Source of the DNA: Paenibacillus sp. S150 | Lineage (GTDB): Bacteria > Bacillota > Bacilli > Paenibacillales > Paenibacillaceae | Direction of reading: 5' to 3' | DNA: 64,000 bases | NCBI RefSeq assembly: GCF_019352175.1 | Contig: NZ_JACBYI010000009.1 | Location: 1 to 64,000 of the forward strand | Shown: in pieces, positions 44,335-53,300 of the stretch | Layout: each line of letters begins with the position of its first letter | How positions within the stretch are numbered: the first letter of the stretch is position 1 | The notes under the pieces: generated by a model | Seen by the model: the letters and a program-made list of their open reading frames with translations, nothing else | Database searches by the model: none | Told to the model about the DNA's origin: nothing | Made by a program: the position numbers and the translations under genes

Positions 44335-44901
44335 TCACTTGCGGCGGCGTTTAACAGAGGCAGGGGAGGATTTGCGGCGGCTTTTTGGAGCCGCTTTTTT
44401 GCGTGGCTGTGTTCCCTGCCGTCTCTTCTTGCGCCGTTTGGGGCTGTAGAGTGCTGCATCCTCTTCAGCGGCAAGTGCGCCTGCTCCCGATCCTTTGTTC
44501 TTGCCAAAGCTGCCCATGACCAGCTTCACCATCGGGGCCATCTGCTGAAACCCCTGCATGACCTTCTGCACCTTGCCCATGGAATTGACAATGCCGTCAA
44601 CGCCGCCCAGCCGGTCGACAATTCCCTTGATCTGCTCCATATTCGCGAGATTCCCGAGTCCGCCCAGTCCTCCAAGCAGTCCGCCGGGCTTGGCTGCCGC
44701 TGCTTCGGCCACAGGTGCAGCCAGTGCGGTATCGGCAGCCTCCGTGCCAATGGCGGGAAGCATACCGGGTTCCCCATACACGGGAGGCTGGGCATAGGAG
44801 CTGATCCCGGGATATGGCGATGAGGGATACGGCGGCGGAGGATACGGCTCGGCCAGCGAACGGCCGTTCCGGCGGGAATGGTTATAGTAATGATCAGGCA
44901 T
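44335..44901 (-). CDS. YqfQ/VrrA-like protein
   Basis: The 188-residue protein begins MPDHYYNHSRRNGRSLAEPY, followed by a Pro/Tyr-rich stretch. A Gly/Leu-rich helical block (LLGGLGGLGNLANMEQIKGI then MGKVQKVMQGFQQMAPMVK) is as in YqfQ (VrrA-type) proteins of Bacillus. The tail is strongly basic (Lys/Arg runs). The ATG at 44901 follows GAAGGAATGTGATGTT on the minus strand; the frame to 45060 lacks support. Function is unknown; YqfQ is linked to spores in Bacillus. Confidence 0.7.
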   Translation of the reverse strand: MPDHYYNHSRRNGRSLAEPYPPPPYPSSPYPGISSYAQPPVYGEPGMLPAIGTEAADTALAAPVAEAAAAKPGGLLGGLGGLGNLANMEQIKGIVDRLGGVDGIVNSMGKVQKVMQGFQQMAPMVKLVMGSFGKNKGSGAGALAAEEDAALYSPKRRKKRRQGTQPRKKAAPKSRRKSSPASVKRRRK

Positions 44902-45331
44902 AACATCACATTCCTTCGTTAGTGGTTTGCTATACTGTATGTCATAGGCGAACATAAGGTATAGACGAACGCCCGGTTTACCGGGATAGCAGCGGAAAAG
45001 GGCGAATGCCCAGCCGGGGCCTCCGGAAGTGAAGAAACCGTGACCATGCTTGATTTTCATTGCTTATGTAGTACTATAGTTAAGGCAGTAAAAGCTATGA
45101 AAAGAGGAAATAGAGTATTCTGCTGCATATTATTTGTGCGCCTGGGGTGGACGTTTGTCCGTCATTTTCGTTCTTTACAGCGTGAAATCGTTAATGCTTG
45201 AAAAATGTGCTCCAGTACCATATAGTAGAGGCAAGATAGTCCTTCAAATTTATGCTTCGGAACTCTTTTTTTTGAATAATGCATCATCTTTGATGCAAGC
45301 AGCTGACCAAACTTTTAGGGGATGATAATCG
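44902..45331. other. 430-bp divergent spacer
   Basis: This is the spacer between the minus-strand YqfQ-like gene and plus-strand yerC. It contains AT-rich stretches and promoter-like elements for both directions, but none is clear enough to call. One 34-codon frame (45096-45200) has no good ribosome site and is not called. AGGGGATGATAATCG is the yerC ribosome site. Confidence 0.4.
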
Positions 45332-45622
45332 ATGCAGCTTAAGAAGCTAAACGATAAAAGTATAGACCAATTATTTGAAGCCATTTTAACATTGAAGAAT
45401 ATGGAAGAGTGCTATGTATTCTTTGATGATTTGTGCACGGTAAATGAAATCCAATCCCTCTCGCAGCGTCTGGAAGTGGCGCGTATGCTGGGCAAAGGTT
45501 CTACATACAATCAGATCGAAGCGGAGACCGGAGCCAGCACGGCAACGATTTCGCGTGTGAAGCGCTGCCTGAATTACGGCAATGACGGATACAAATTAAC
45601 GCTGGAACGCCTGGGGCGATAA
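45332..45622 (+). CDS. yerC: YerC/TrpR-like DNA-binding protein
   Basis: The 96-residue protein starts MQLKKLNDKSIDQLFEAILT. Its DNA-binding helices are in LSQRLEVARMLGKGSTYNQIEAETGASTATISRVKR (~residues 45-80; key TATISRVKR). This is the YerC/YecD family related to TrpR. It precedes the chelatase gene by 3 bp and dagK by ~1 kb, a neighbourhood partly shared with B. subtilis yer genes. Its target is unknown. Confidence 0.88.
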   Translation: MQLKKLNDKSIDQLFEAILTLKNMEECYVFFDDLCTVNEIQSLSQRLEVARMLGKGSTYNQIEAETGASTATISRVKRCLNYGNDGYKLTLERLGR

Positions 45623-45625
45623 TTT

Positions 45626-46390
45626 ATGAAGCCGGGCGTACTGATTATCAGCCACGGCTCCCGCGACAAGACCTGGGTGTCTATAGTAGAGGAAGCAGTA
45701 GGCCAATTAGCGCTGGGGGAAGGGCTGCCCGTTGCGGTTTCTTTTTTGGAGCTGGTAGAGGGCCGGTTGATTCAGGATGGAATAGAGAGCTTGGAACATG
45801 CAGGGGTCACAGATATTATTGTGATCCCCTTGTTTGTTTCATCCGGCAGCACGCATGTCGATGAAATAGAGTATGCGCTGGGTGCCAAACCTGCGCCCGG
45901 GAAGGAAACCGGCCTCGAACCCTTCACGGTCAAGGCCAAGGTGCATTACGGCTATCCGGTCGACGATGACCCGGATATTGCCGTAATGATCTGGGATAAG
46001 CTGCGCGGGCTGTCGAAGCAACCGGAGCGGGAGACGATTCTGCTCGTGGGCCACGGCAGCAGGCATGATGGCTTCCGCCAGCGCTGGCAGCAGGGCATTT
46101 CTTCGCTGGCGGAGCGTGTGCGCCGGATTAGCGGAGCGGCAGCGGCGGATTACGGGCTGCTGAACCCGGACAGTGTACGGAGCAAGGTGGAGTATTGGCG
46201 GGAGCAGGGCCATGAGGTACTGGTGGCTCCGCTCTTTTTAAGTGAAGGCTATTTCACCAAGGTTGTTATTCCGGAACGGCTCCAGGGCCTGGAATATGCC
46301 TATTCGGGCCAGACCTTGCTGCCGCATCCCCTGCTGCCGCATTGGATTGAGCAGCAGGTGAAGGGGATGTTAAAGCGGCTCAGGGGATAA
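45626..46390 (+). CDS. sirohydrochlorin chelatase / CbiX family protein
   Basis: The 254-residue protein has two tandem CbiX-like halves, each with a metal-ligand His: ISHGSRDKTW (~residue 9) and VGHGSRHDGF (~residue 139). Further His residues are in GSTHVDE and KVHYGYP. Such proteins insert Fe or Co into sirohydrochlorin for siroheme or cobalamin. No other porphyrin genes are adjacent, so the metal cannot be assigned. Confidence 0.85.
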   Translation: MKPGVLIISHGSRDKTWVSIVEEAVGQLALGEGLPVAVSFLELVEGRLIQDGIESLEHAGVTDIIVIPLFVSSGSTHVDEIEYALGAKPAPGKETGLEPFTVKAKVHYGYPVDDDPDIAVMIWDKLRGLSKQPERETILLVGHGSRHDGFRQRWQQGISSLAERVRRISGAAAADYGLLNPDSVRSKVEYWREQGHEVLVAPLFLSEGYFTKVVIPERLQGLEYAYSGQTLLPHPLLPHWIEQQVKGMLKRLRG

Positions 46391-46708
46391 AATTTAAAAT
46401 TGTTTTCATGCTGAAACGGATACTGAAAGGGGTACTATATTGCACAGCATAGGAAGCAGGCGCTCCGATGAAGGACGGCTTGTCTGTGACCGCCTGCTCC
46501 AAAAGATAACGGTTCCGGTATTTATTCCGCCTGCCGCCGCATACATATATTTATGCTTTCTGTTATGGGAATTAGCTTGTCTCCTAACAGAACCGCAGAG
46601 ATATACCTCTTTCCGGTGACATTTCTGCTTGCCGAGATTGCTTGTGCGGCCCCGAATTGGGTATAATCAGTAAGGTTATCTATTATAAAAACAGGTGGCG
46701 TTCCGGTA
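46391..46708. other. 318-bp spacer with a TATAAT hexamer
   Basis: No gene is present. A perfect TATAAT lies at 46662-46667, 42 bp before the diacylglycerol kinase start; no good -35 is seen at 16-18 bp. Near the left end is the fragment GCTGAAACGGATACTG, related to the palindrome upstream of corA. AGGAAGCAGGCG...CGCCTGCT (~46448-46498) is an inverted repeat. Confidence 0.45.
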
Positions 46709-47596
46709 ATGAAAACTGCGAGATTGATTTATAATCCCACTTCTGGTCGGGAAGAAATGAAGAAGCGGCTCGCCGATATTTTGGACCGGCTGGATATTGG
46801 CGGTATTGAAGCCTCCTGCCATGCAACAACCGGAGAGGGCGATGCTACGGCAGCGGCAGCGGAAGCCGTCGAGCGCGGATGCTATGATCTGATTATAGCA
46901 GCAGGCGGCGACGGCACGCTGAACGAGGTCATTAACGGTATGGCCGAGAAGCCGAATCTTCCTCCGCTGGGTGTGCTGCCGCTGGGGACTACCAATGATT
47001 TTGCCCGGGCGATGGGCATTCCGAAGAACTGGGAGGATTCCTGCGATCTGATTCTCCGCCAGGAGTCGCGCCTCATTGATCTCGGCAAAGCCAACGACCG
47101 TTATTTCATTAATATAGCCGGCGGCGGAAGACTGACCGAGCTGACATACGAGGTTCCCAGCAGGCTGAAGACCATGATGGGCCAGCTTGCCTATTACCTG
47201 AAGGGTATCGAAAAAATGGCCAGTCTCTCTCCGCAGGAGCTGTATATCCGTGCAAACGGCCAAGAGCTGATTCATGATGAGTTCATGCTCTTCCTGATCG
47301 CCAATACCAATTCCGTAGGCGGCTTCGAGAAGCTTGCTCCGGATGCCCGCATCGACGACGGATTGTTCGATGTAATCGCGGTCAAGAAGTGCAATCTGGC
47401 CGAGTTCATCCGTCTGGTCAGCCTGGCGATCCGCGGCGAGCATCTGCAGGACAAGAAGGTCGTGTACTTCCGTACCGATGCGATGGAGGTCACCTCCCCC
47501 GGCTATGTCCAGCTGAACCTGGACGGCGAGCTTGGCGGAACGCTGCCGGGCAATTTCAAAATTTTGCCGCAGCATCTGCGGATTTTTGCAGAATAA
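46709..47596 (+). CDS. dagK: diacylglycerol kinase (DagK/DgkB type)
   Basis: A 295-residue lipid kinase of the DAGK catalytic family. The nucleotide loop GGDGTLNEVINGM (~residues 70-82) and LPLGTTNDFARAMGIP (~92-107) are diagnostic. Further motifs are NIAGGGRLTEL and the C-terminal NLDGELGG. It phosphorylates diacylglycerol so lipids return to phosphatidate, and is soluble unlike DgkA. AGGTGGCG precedes the ATG. Confidence 0.92.
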   Translation: MKTARLIYNPTSGREEMKKRLADILDRLDIGGIEASCHATTGEGDATAAAAEAVERGCYDLIIAAGGDGTLNEVINGMAEKPNLPPLGVLPLGTTNDFARAMGIPKNWEDSCDLILRQESRLIDLGKANDRYFINIAGGGRLTELTYEVPSRLKTMMGQLAYYLKGIEKMASLSPQELYIRANGQELIHDEFMLFLIANTNSVGGFEKLAPDARIDDGLFDVIAVKKCNLAEFIRLVSLAIRGEHLQDKKVVYFRTDAMEVTSPGYVQLNLDGELGGTLPGNFKILPQHLRIFAE

Positions 47597-47664
47597 TTAA
47601 GGAAGCACATTGCAGCACGGCAGGACAGGATATCGCGTTCCTGCTGATACAGCCTTATTCGCAA

Positions 47665-47732
47665 TAGCTCCATTTCATCCGGCCTTTCGCTCCTGCTTGC
47701 AAGCTGAGCGGCGGATGAGCTGGAGTTTTTTG
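47665..47732 (+). terminator. terminator after dagK
   Basis: AGCTCCA and TTCATCCG pair with CGGATGA and CTGGAG in a long interrupted stem; six T follow. Confidence 0.8.
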
Positions 47733-47792
47733 AAATATATATTATAGAGAAGACAGGAACACCGAAGATAATGAAAGAAGTGAATATATCAG

Positions 47793-49460
47793 ATGAGTAA
47801 GCAACGCAGCGGACGCAGCGCAAGCCGCCGGGACAGCCCGGGACCTGCCGCCGGACTGCCGGTGAGCAAGAATGACGAGGTGATGCTCGATATCATCGGC
47901 ATGACCCATGAAGGTGAAGGGGTAGGCCGTGTAGAAGGCTTTACCCTTTTTGTGTCGGGAGCCCTGCCCGGTGAGAAGGTCTGGGCCAAGGTGCTCAAGA
48001 CCAAGAAGCAGTACGGCTACGCCAAGCTGCTGAAGCTGGTAGAGGCCAGCAGCAACCGGATCGCGCCGCCCTGCGGCATCTACGACCAATGCGGCGGCTG
48101 CCAGCTGCAGCATATGGACTACACTGCCCAGCTGGCATGGAAACGGCAGCTGGTGGCGGACAATCTGCAGCGGATCGGGAAGCTGCGGGTGGCGGAGGCG
48201 CCGGGTAGAGGCGCGGAGGCTGGGAGCGGAGGTGCCAGGGGCGCTGCCCGTGACAGCGAAGAGGCAGATACGGATTCGGGCGGAATTTCGGCGGCTGAGA
48301 GCGATCATGCGGCAAGTACCGCAATTACGGCAGATGCGGATGGTGCGGTAAAGGCCGATGTGCATGCCAACGTAAGCGAAGCCGCGGACTCAGATGCCAA
48401 TTCCGCAGCTCCCCCGGCTGAGGGGATCATCGTCCGGCCAACGCTGGGTATGGATGAGCCTTGGCGTTACCGGAACAAGGCACAGGTGCCCATCGGCGTA
48501 ACCGAAGGCGGCCTGGTCGGCGGCTTCTACGCCCGCGGCAGCCACCGGATCATCGATATGGAGACATGCCTGATTCAGCACGAGCATAATGACGACGTTG
48601 TAGCTGCGGTGAAGGGCATCGGCAGAGAGCTAGGCATCTCCGCTTATAATGAAGAAACCGGACGCGGACTGCTCCGTCATGTTGTCGTGAAGAAAGCCTT
48701 CCGCACCGGCGAAATGATGCTGGTGCTTGTGACGAACGGGCGGGACATCCCGTATCTGGACGCCTGGATCGGCAGCATCCGTGAACAGCTCCCGGATGTA
48801 GTCAGCATCTGTCAGAACGTCAACACGCAGCGCACGAACGTCATTTTCGGTAACGAAACCCGTGTCCTGTGGGGTAGAGATGTTATCTACGATTACATCG
48901 GCGATGTACAGTTCGCTATCTCCGCCCGGTCATTCTATCAGGTGAACCCGGCACAGACTGAGGTGCTGTACGGCAAAACCGTAGAATACGCAGGACTTAC
49001 GGGCAATGAAACGGTTATCGATGCCTACTGCGGCATTGGAACGATCTCGCTGTTTCTGGCTCAGCATGCGGCTAAGGTGTACGGTGTAGAGATTGTGCCT
49101 GAAGCTATTGAAGACGCGAGGTCGAACGCTAAGTTAAATGGGATGAAGAATGTAGTGTTCGAGGTAGGGGCATCCGAGGACGTGATTCCGAACTGGAAAG
49201 AGCAGGGCGTTACGCCGGACGTAATCGTGGTCGATCCGCCGCGAAAGGGCTGCGATCCTAGGCTGCTGGATACAATTCTGGCGATGAAGCCGGAGCGGGT
49301 GGTATATGTGTCGTGTAATCCGTCGACACTGGCGAGGGACTTGCGGGTGCTGGAGGATGGTGGATACAAGACAGTAGAGGTAACTCCGGTGGATATGTTC
49401 CCGCATACGGTGCATGTGGAGTCGGTGGCGTTTCTGGTAAAAAGTGGTAATTCGAAGTAA
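47793..49460 (+). CDS. rlmCD: 23S rRNA (uracil-5-)-methyltransferase, RlmCD/RlmD type, with internal insertion
   Basis: The 555-residue SAM-dependent methyltransferase has a TRAM domain (~residues 25-85) and Fe-S cysteines in [13 protein letters not shown] (94, 100, 103) plus METCLIQ. SAM motif [16 protein letters not shown] is at ~409-424. The catalytic Cys is in [15 protein letters not shown] (~508-522), with DPPRKGCD nearby. Between the Fe-S region and the core (~134-212) lies a ~80-residue low-complexity Ala/Asp/Glu/Ser stretch that normal family members (~455 residues) lack. It makes m5U in 23S rRNA. Its 3' end abuts a palindromic element. Confidence 0.9.
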   Translation: MSKQRSGRSASRRDSPGPAAGLPVSKNDEVMLDIIGMTHEGEGVGRVEGFTLFVSGALPGEKVWAKVLKTKKQYGYAKLLKLVEASSNRIAPPCGIYDQCGGCQLQHMDYTAQLAWKRQLVADNLQRIGKLRVAEAPGRGAEAGSGGARGAARDSEEADTDSGGISAAESDHAASTAITADADGAVKADVHANVSEAADSDANSAAPPAEGIIVRPTLGMDEPWRYRNKAQVPIGVTEGGLVGGFYARGSHRIIDMETCLIQHEHNDDVVAAVKGIGRELGISAYNEETGRGLLRHVVVKKAFRTGEMMLVLVTNGRDIPYLDAWIGSIREQLPDVVSICQNVNTQRTNVIFGNETRVLWGRDVIYDYIGDVQFAISARSFYQVNPAQTEVLYGKTVEYAGLTGNETVIDAYCGIGTISLFLAQHAAKVYGVEIVPEAIEDARSNAKLNGMKNVVFEVGASEDVIPNWKEQGVTPDVIVVDPPRKGCDPRLLDTILAMKPERVVYVSCNPSTLARDLRVLEDGGYKTVEVTPVDMFPHTVHVESVAFLVKSGNSK

Positions 49461-49461
49461 C

Positions 49462-49590
49462 ACTTTTTGAAACTATATAAGCTGAACTTAAGAATTATGG
49501 AAAGCGGCCTGATGAAATCCTTGCGAGCCAAGGATTTCATCAGGACATCAAGTCTGATTCTTAAGTTCACTCTATATAATGTGAAAAAGT
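49462..49590. repeat. palindromic element, GAACTTAAGAAT family, copy 1
   Basis: Outer arms of ~34 bp (ACTTTTT...GAACTTAAGAAT and its reverse complement) surround an inner perfect 15-bp palindrome arm CTGATGAAATCCTTG/CAAGGATTTCATCAG. A second copy is at 52993-53104. It directly follows the methyltransferase stop and may be the transcript end. The whole unit could fold as one long cruciform. No open frame exists inside. Confidence 0.88.
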
Positions 49591-49755
49591 AAACGCCAAA
49601 TCAAAAGCAATATATTGCAGCCTGAGTTCGTTATTCATAGGACTCAGGTTGTTTAGTCTCTCTTGGAAACCTGGGCAATTTTAGAACTCCACAACGAGTT
49701 GACTTCCAAAGATAATACGTTTATACTTTGTTTATACATTTTAGGGGGCGGTTCC

Positions 49756-49986
49756 ATGTTTCAGGTTCAAAAATGGGGTAACAGCTTGGGCATTCGCATT
49801 CCGAAGTCCCTTGCCTTAAGGGTTGGTATTGAGGAAGGCTCCGAAGTCGATCTTGATGTGGAAGATGGGCATCTTATAATCAAGCCGAAGTCGGCTGCAC
49901 TGGACGAAATCCTTTCCCGGGTCACACCAGAAAATCTCCATAAAGAGGTTTCTACAGGTGAGCTACAAGGACGGGAAGTATGGTAA
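49756..49986 (+). CDS. mazE: MazE/AbrB-type antitoxin
   Basis: The 76-residue protein has an N-terminal SpoVT/AbrB swapped-hairpin domain (VQKWGNSLGIRIPKSLALRV, ~residues 4-23) and a short acidic tail expected to wrap the toxin. TTAGGGGGCGGTTCC precedes the ATG at 49756; the longer frame from 49663 has no ribosome site. The stop overlaps the toxin start by 7 bp. Antitoxin normally binds both toxin and its own promoter. Confidence 0.88.
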   Translation: MFQVQKWGNSLGIRIPKSLALRVGIEEGSEVDLDVEDGHLIIKPKSAALDEILSRVTPENLHKEVSTGELQGREVW

Positions 49987-50321
49987 CGGGCGGGTACGTG
50001 CCGGATCGCGGCGACTTGGTATGGTTGCAGTTCAACCCACAAGCGGGGCATGAACAGGCAGGTAAACGTCCTGCCTTGGTCGTATCTCCTGCATCTTATA
50101 ATGGTAAGGTTGGACTTTGCTTGCTCTGTCCGGTAACTTCGAAGCAAAAGGGCTACCCGTTTGAAGTAGTTATTCCGCAGGATATACCCATCGAAGGGGT
50201 TATCCTTGCCGATCAAGTAAAGAGTCTCGATTGGCAGTCCCGACAGGCAGCATTCATCTGTAAAGTACCACAGATAATACTGTCAGATGTCGTTGCTAAA
50301 CTCGACTTACTGATTCACTGA
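49980..50321 (+). CDS. mazF: MazF/PemK-type mRNA-cleaving toxin
   Basis: A 113-residue CcdB/PemK-fold protein with the family blocks YVPDRGDLVWLQFNPQAGHE, RPALVVSPASYN and CPVTSKQKGYPFEV. The Arg (RPALVVSP) and Thr/Ser (PVTS) positions of the ribonuclease site are intact. Translation is coupled to the antitoxin by overlap. MazF enzymes cut mRNA at short motifs; the site here is unknown. It lies between an rRNA methyltransferase gene and a fragment like that gene's end. Confidence 0.9.
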   Translation: MVTGGYVPDRGDLVWLQFNPQAGHEQAGKRPALVVSPASYNGKVGLCLLCPVTSKQKGYPFEVVIPQDIPIEGVILADQVKSLDWQSRQAAFICKVPQIILSDVVAKLDLLIH

Positions 50322-50369
50322 CCGATAAATGTAGGCAGCAACAAGAAAATAAGCATTTTTCTTATATCC

Positions 50370-50460
50370 GCGCAGGGTTATGCTTACTCCACGCATGTGG
50401 AATCGGTGGTGCTGTTAGTGCAAAGGGACAATTTAAACGGAGATCTATTGGAGAAACAAA
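50370..50460 (+). pseudogene. decayed 3' end of a second uracil-methyltransferase gene
   Basis: In one frame the sequence reads AYSTHVESVVLLVQRDN, which matches the C-terminal motif of RlmCD-type enzymes (the intact gene at 49460 ends [19 protein letters not shown]). Nucleotides CATGTGGAATCGGTGGTG match 16 of 18 in the intact gene's end. No upstream catalytic part is present. The frame continues to a stop that overlaps the dus start. It is either a leftover of a displaced gene end or of a lost paralog. Confidence 0.5.
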
Positions 50461-50518
50461 TTAGTTTTACTATTTCGGGTTACAGATTTGTCCCGGTATT
50501 TATAGAGAGGTTTTTGAC

Positions 50519-51508
50519 ATGACAAAACATTTTTGGCGTGATTTGCCACGGCCTTTTTTTATACTGGCGCCTATGGAGGATGTGACGGATGTTGTTTTTC
50601 GCCATGTCGTAAGTATTGCTGCCAGACCGGATGTGTTTTTTACGGAGTTTGCGAATTCAGAGAGTTATTGTCACCCGGAGGGGCACCATGCTGTGCGCGG
50701 GCGTCTGACCTTTACAGAGGATGAACAGCCCATTGTAGCTCATATCTGGGGAGATAAGCCGGAATACTTCCGTCAGATGAGCATTGGTATGGCGAAAGAA
50801 GGCTTCAAGGGCATCGATATTAATATGGGTTGTCCTGTAGCGAATGTAGCAGAGAACGGGAAGGGAAGCGGCCTGATCTGCCGTCCCGAACTCGCAGCGG
50901 AGATCATCCAGGCCGCCAAAGCCGGGGGACTGCCCGTCAGTGTAAAAACAAGGCTCGGTTTTAGTAGATTAGAAGAATGGCGCGGCTGGTTAACCCATAT
51001 TTTGCAGCAAGACATTGTGAATCTGTCCATTCATCTGCGTACAAGAGAGGAAATGAGCAAAGCAGACGCTCACTGGGAACTGATTCCGGAGATTAAAAAG
51101 CTTCGTGATGAGGTGGCACCAGATACACTGCTGACCATTAACGGGGATATCCCTGACCGTCAGACCGGCCTTAAGCTCGCTGAGCAATATGGGGTGGATG
51201 GTATTATGATTGGGCGCGGTATTTTTCAGAATCCGTTTGCTTTTGAGCAGAAGCCGAAGGAGCATAGTAGTGAAGAATTACTTGATCTGCTGCGGCTGCA
51301 TCTGGATCTCTATGATAAGTACTCAGTACAGGCACCACGTTCGTTCAGCCCTCTTCAACGATTCTTTAAAATCTATGTCCGCGGATTTCGCGGGGCCAGT
51401 GAATTAAGAAATAGCTTAATGAACACCAAGTCAACACATGAAGTGCGTGCGCTGCTGGGTGAGTTTGGAAACAAGGAGCATGACGGGGCGGAGGAACTTG
51501 GAAATTAA
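50519..51508 (+). CDS. dus: tRNA-dihydrouridine synthase
   Basis: The 329-residue flavoenzyme reduces uridine to dihydrouridine in tRNA. The FMN-barrel start [17 protein letters not shown] (~residues 13-29), [13 protein letters not shown] with its Cys region (~97-110), SVKTRLGF (~140-147) and GRGIFQNPF are family motifs. The catalytic Cys aligns with [15 protein letters not shown], where many Dus have Cys two to three residues after the second Gly-Ser block; its exact position is uncertain. GAGAGG precedes the ATG. Subtype (DusA/B/C) not assigned. Confidence 0.88.
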   Translation: MTKHFWRDLPRPFFILAPMEDVTDVVFRHVVSIAARPDVFFTEFANSESYCHPEGHHAVRGRLTFTEDEQPIVAHIWGDKPEYFRQMSIGMAKEGFKGIDINMGCPVANVAENGKGSGLICRPELAAEIIQAAKAGGLPVSVKTRLGFSRLEEWRGWLTHILQQDIVNLSIHLRTREEMSKADAHWELIPEIKKLRDEVAPDTLLTINGDIPDRQTGLKLAEQYGVDGIMIGRGIFQNPFAFEQKPKEHSSEELLDLLRLHLDLYDKYSVQAPRSFSPLQRFFKIYVRGFRGASELRNSLMNTKSTHEVRALLGEFGNKEHDGAEELGN

Positions 51509-51561
51509 GCTGCCCAGTGATATTAAATGGTAATAGATTTACTTTCAGAGGAGTGTGTAAC

Positions 51562-52935
51562 ATGATAGGAAGAAATGACCCTTGTTCTTGTGGGAGCGGG
51601 AAAAAGTATAAGCAATGCTGTTTGCTTAAGCAGGCGGAGGATCAGACACTGCAGGTGAAGGCGCGGCACTTTTTTGAGCGTAAGTTTAAATTGACCAATG
51701 ACCTGTATTCCTTTCTGGCTCAGAAGCAAGGCGGAGAATGGGTATTCAATCACCAAAAAATCTTACCCTTCGATTTCTCTTTAGGCTATTACAGAGATGG
51801 GGCCGGAAACATGTGGTCATATTTCTGTCGTGTATATGATAATGGTTTGCGCGGAATAGACTGGTTTGTGGAAGAAAGGGGCCAGAGGTATTCCGGGGAA
51901 GACCGGGAGATGCTGGAAAGATGGAGGGGAATGAGGTTTTCCTGCTATCAGTTAGTGGACCAATATGAGCAAGGTGCGGTCATTGAGGATATCTGGACCA
52001 AAGAAAGGTATCGGATGCCCTACTGTGAAACGATGATTAAGCTTCCTCCTTGGACCGCGGCTGTCGGAATGATTGAGCCTTATATAGAAGATTGGTGTAT
52101 CCATGGAGTGTTTATGTGGGGTCACCCTGATGTTGCATCCGGGGTAAAGACCCGGGTAGAGCAGCTGCAAGAAGAAGCGGCAAAGGCTTCAGAACAGAAA
52201 ATGTCACCTGTGGACATACTGGCCGCCAACTATCCGGAGATGCTTGAAGTGTGCAACAGAATTAGTAGTAGAAATGGACAACCGTTTAGCCATATGGAGG
52301 ACACGGGGGAGCAAATTTTTGAAACGCGCCAATATACTTGTGAGTATCCTGAACTGCTAGAGCAAATGCTACTGGACACTCGGGATGAATATATTCTAGC
52401 GCCGGGGAAAGCTCCTGAAGAAGGTACTATCGTCATTAGCCGGGCAGACAAGCTGGACGGGATATTAGGCACAATACCAGCGGACCGCCGGGAACAGCTT
52501 GGCTTGAACGAGATCGAGATCGCGAAAGATTTGGCGACGATTGTGATCGATAAAAAGGGTGTAACGGTTTCCGGTTGGCAGAGTGCTGAGCTTGAAGCTA
52601 CGCTGGAGCTGCTAGAATCGAAGCTGTCTGCAGCCTCCGGCCTGACTCGGGTTAATGAACGAAGAGAGGCTAGGCAGTTTCCCAAAGAGCTTGTCCTTAA
52701 AGGATACAATATAATAACAGACAAGACTCTCTCCGATCAAGAGGTTAATGCTTACGGAAATTTACCCGTGCAATTGCAATGGTATCGTAATACACAAGAG
52801 AAAGTTCCTGCAGAAAGTGCCGAAATGCTCGTTAGGAAAAGAGAATATGAGCAATACCGGATCAATCCGGGTTTACCTAATTTAAACTTCTTGCGTATAG
52901 CGCTTGGGTTGCCTGAGAGTCCGTTTACCGGGTGA
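51562..52935 (+). CDS. SEC-C motif protein
   Basis: A 457-residue protein beginning [20 protein letters not shown], a SEC-C zinc motif. The remaining ~430 residues match no family I recognise; they include acidic and helical stretches. The start at 51562 follows AGAGGAGTG; the longer frame from 51517 lacks a ribosome site. It shares only the zinc motif with the SEC-C protein at 21.7 kb. The 3' end is followed by three consecutive intergenic repeats. Confidence 0.75.
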   Translation: MIGRNDPCSCGSGKKYKQCCLLKQAEDQTLQVKARHFFERKFKLTNDLYSFLAQKQGGEWVFNHQKILPFDFSLGYYRDGAGNMWSYFCRVYDNGLRGIDWFVEERGQRYSGEDREMLERWRGMRFSCYQLVDQYEQGAVIEDIWTKERYRMPYCETMIKLPPWTAAVGMIEPYIEDWCIHGVFMWGHPDVASGVKTRVEQLQEEAAKASEQKMSPVDILAANYPEMLEVCNRISSRNGQPFSHMEDTGEQIFETRQYTCEYPELLEQMLLDTRDEYILAPGKAPEEGTIVISRADKLDGILGTIPADRREQLGLNEIEIAKDLATIVIDKKGVTVSGWQSAELEATLELLESKLSAASGLTRVNERREARQFPKELVLKGYNIITDKTLSDQEVNAYGNLPVQLQWYRNTQEKVPAESAEMLVRKREYEQYRINPGLPNLNFLRIALGLPESPFTG

Positions 52936-52992
52936 GGGAATTTGTGTATGCGTAAGTGCGTACGCTGATCATGGGGCGGAGGAACGCGGAGA

Positions 52993-53104
52993 TTAAGCTG
53001 TATAAGCTGAACTTAAGAATGATGGACAGCCGATGGACGAACCTCTTGCGGAGCAAGGATTTCGTCCATGCAGCAAGTTACATTCTTAAGTTCACTCTAT
53101 ATGC
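52993..53104. repeat. palindromic element, GAACTTAAGAAT family, copy 2
   Basis: Outer arms TATAAGCTGAACTTAAGAATG and CATTCTTAAGTTCACTCTATA mirror each other, and the inner arms ATGGACGAA/TTCGTCCAT do so as well. The layout is identical to the element at 49462-49590, but the inner loop sequence differs. Like copy 1 it lies just after the end of a coding gene. Confidence 0.85.
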
Positions 53105-53124
53105 CAGGTAAAAATAGAAAAAGA

Positions 53125-53197
53125 TGTGAAAAGATTGAGGATTGGCTGAATGGAGAGGGGACCAACCCGGAGCCAGCAAGCCTTTCCTCTGTTTTGT
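53125..53197. repeat. GAAAAGATTGAGG...TTTGTTTTGTTA repeat, copy 1
   Basis: A ~73-bp segment shares about three quarters of its bases with 60905-60977, including GAAAAGATTGAGG at the start and CCTTTCCTCTGTTTTGTTA at the end. It abuts the 87-bp structured repeat. It may act as a terminator-like element. Confidence 0.65.
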
Positions 53198-53285
53198 TAA
53201 AAGATAAGAATTTATATGTTTTGGGGTCCCCGCAAAGTACCTGAGTCATCATCGAAGCCAAGGCTCCACTTTGTGGGGTTATTTT
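53198..53285. repeat. 87-bp structured repeat (copy 2)
   Basis: This is the same sequence as 42992-43078 apart from about two substitutions (GGCCCCG versus GGCTCCA). The 10-bp stem CCCCGCAAAG/CTTTGTGGGG is intact. Here it ends only 15 bp before the start codon of the next gene, so it forms that gene's 5' untranslated region. Confidence 0.88.
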
Positions 53286-53300
53286 GTGGAGGGGGATTAC

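Noticed and set aside
45096..45200. 34-codon frame upstream of yerC
   Set aside because: No ribosome site and no membrane or export feature that would set it apart from chance.
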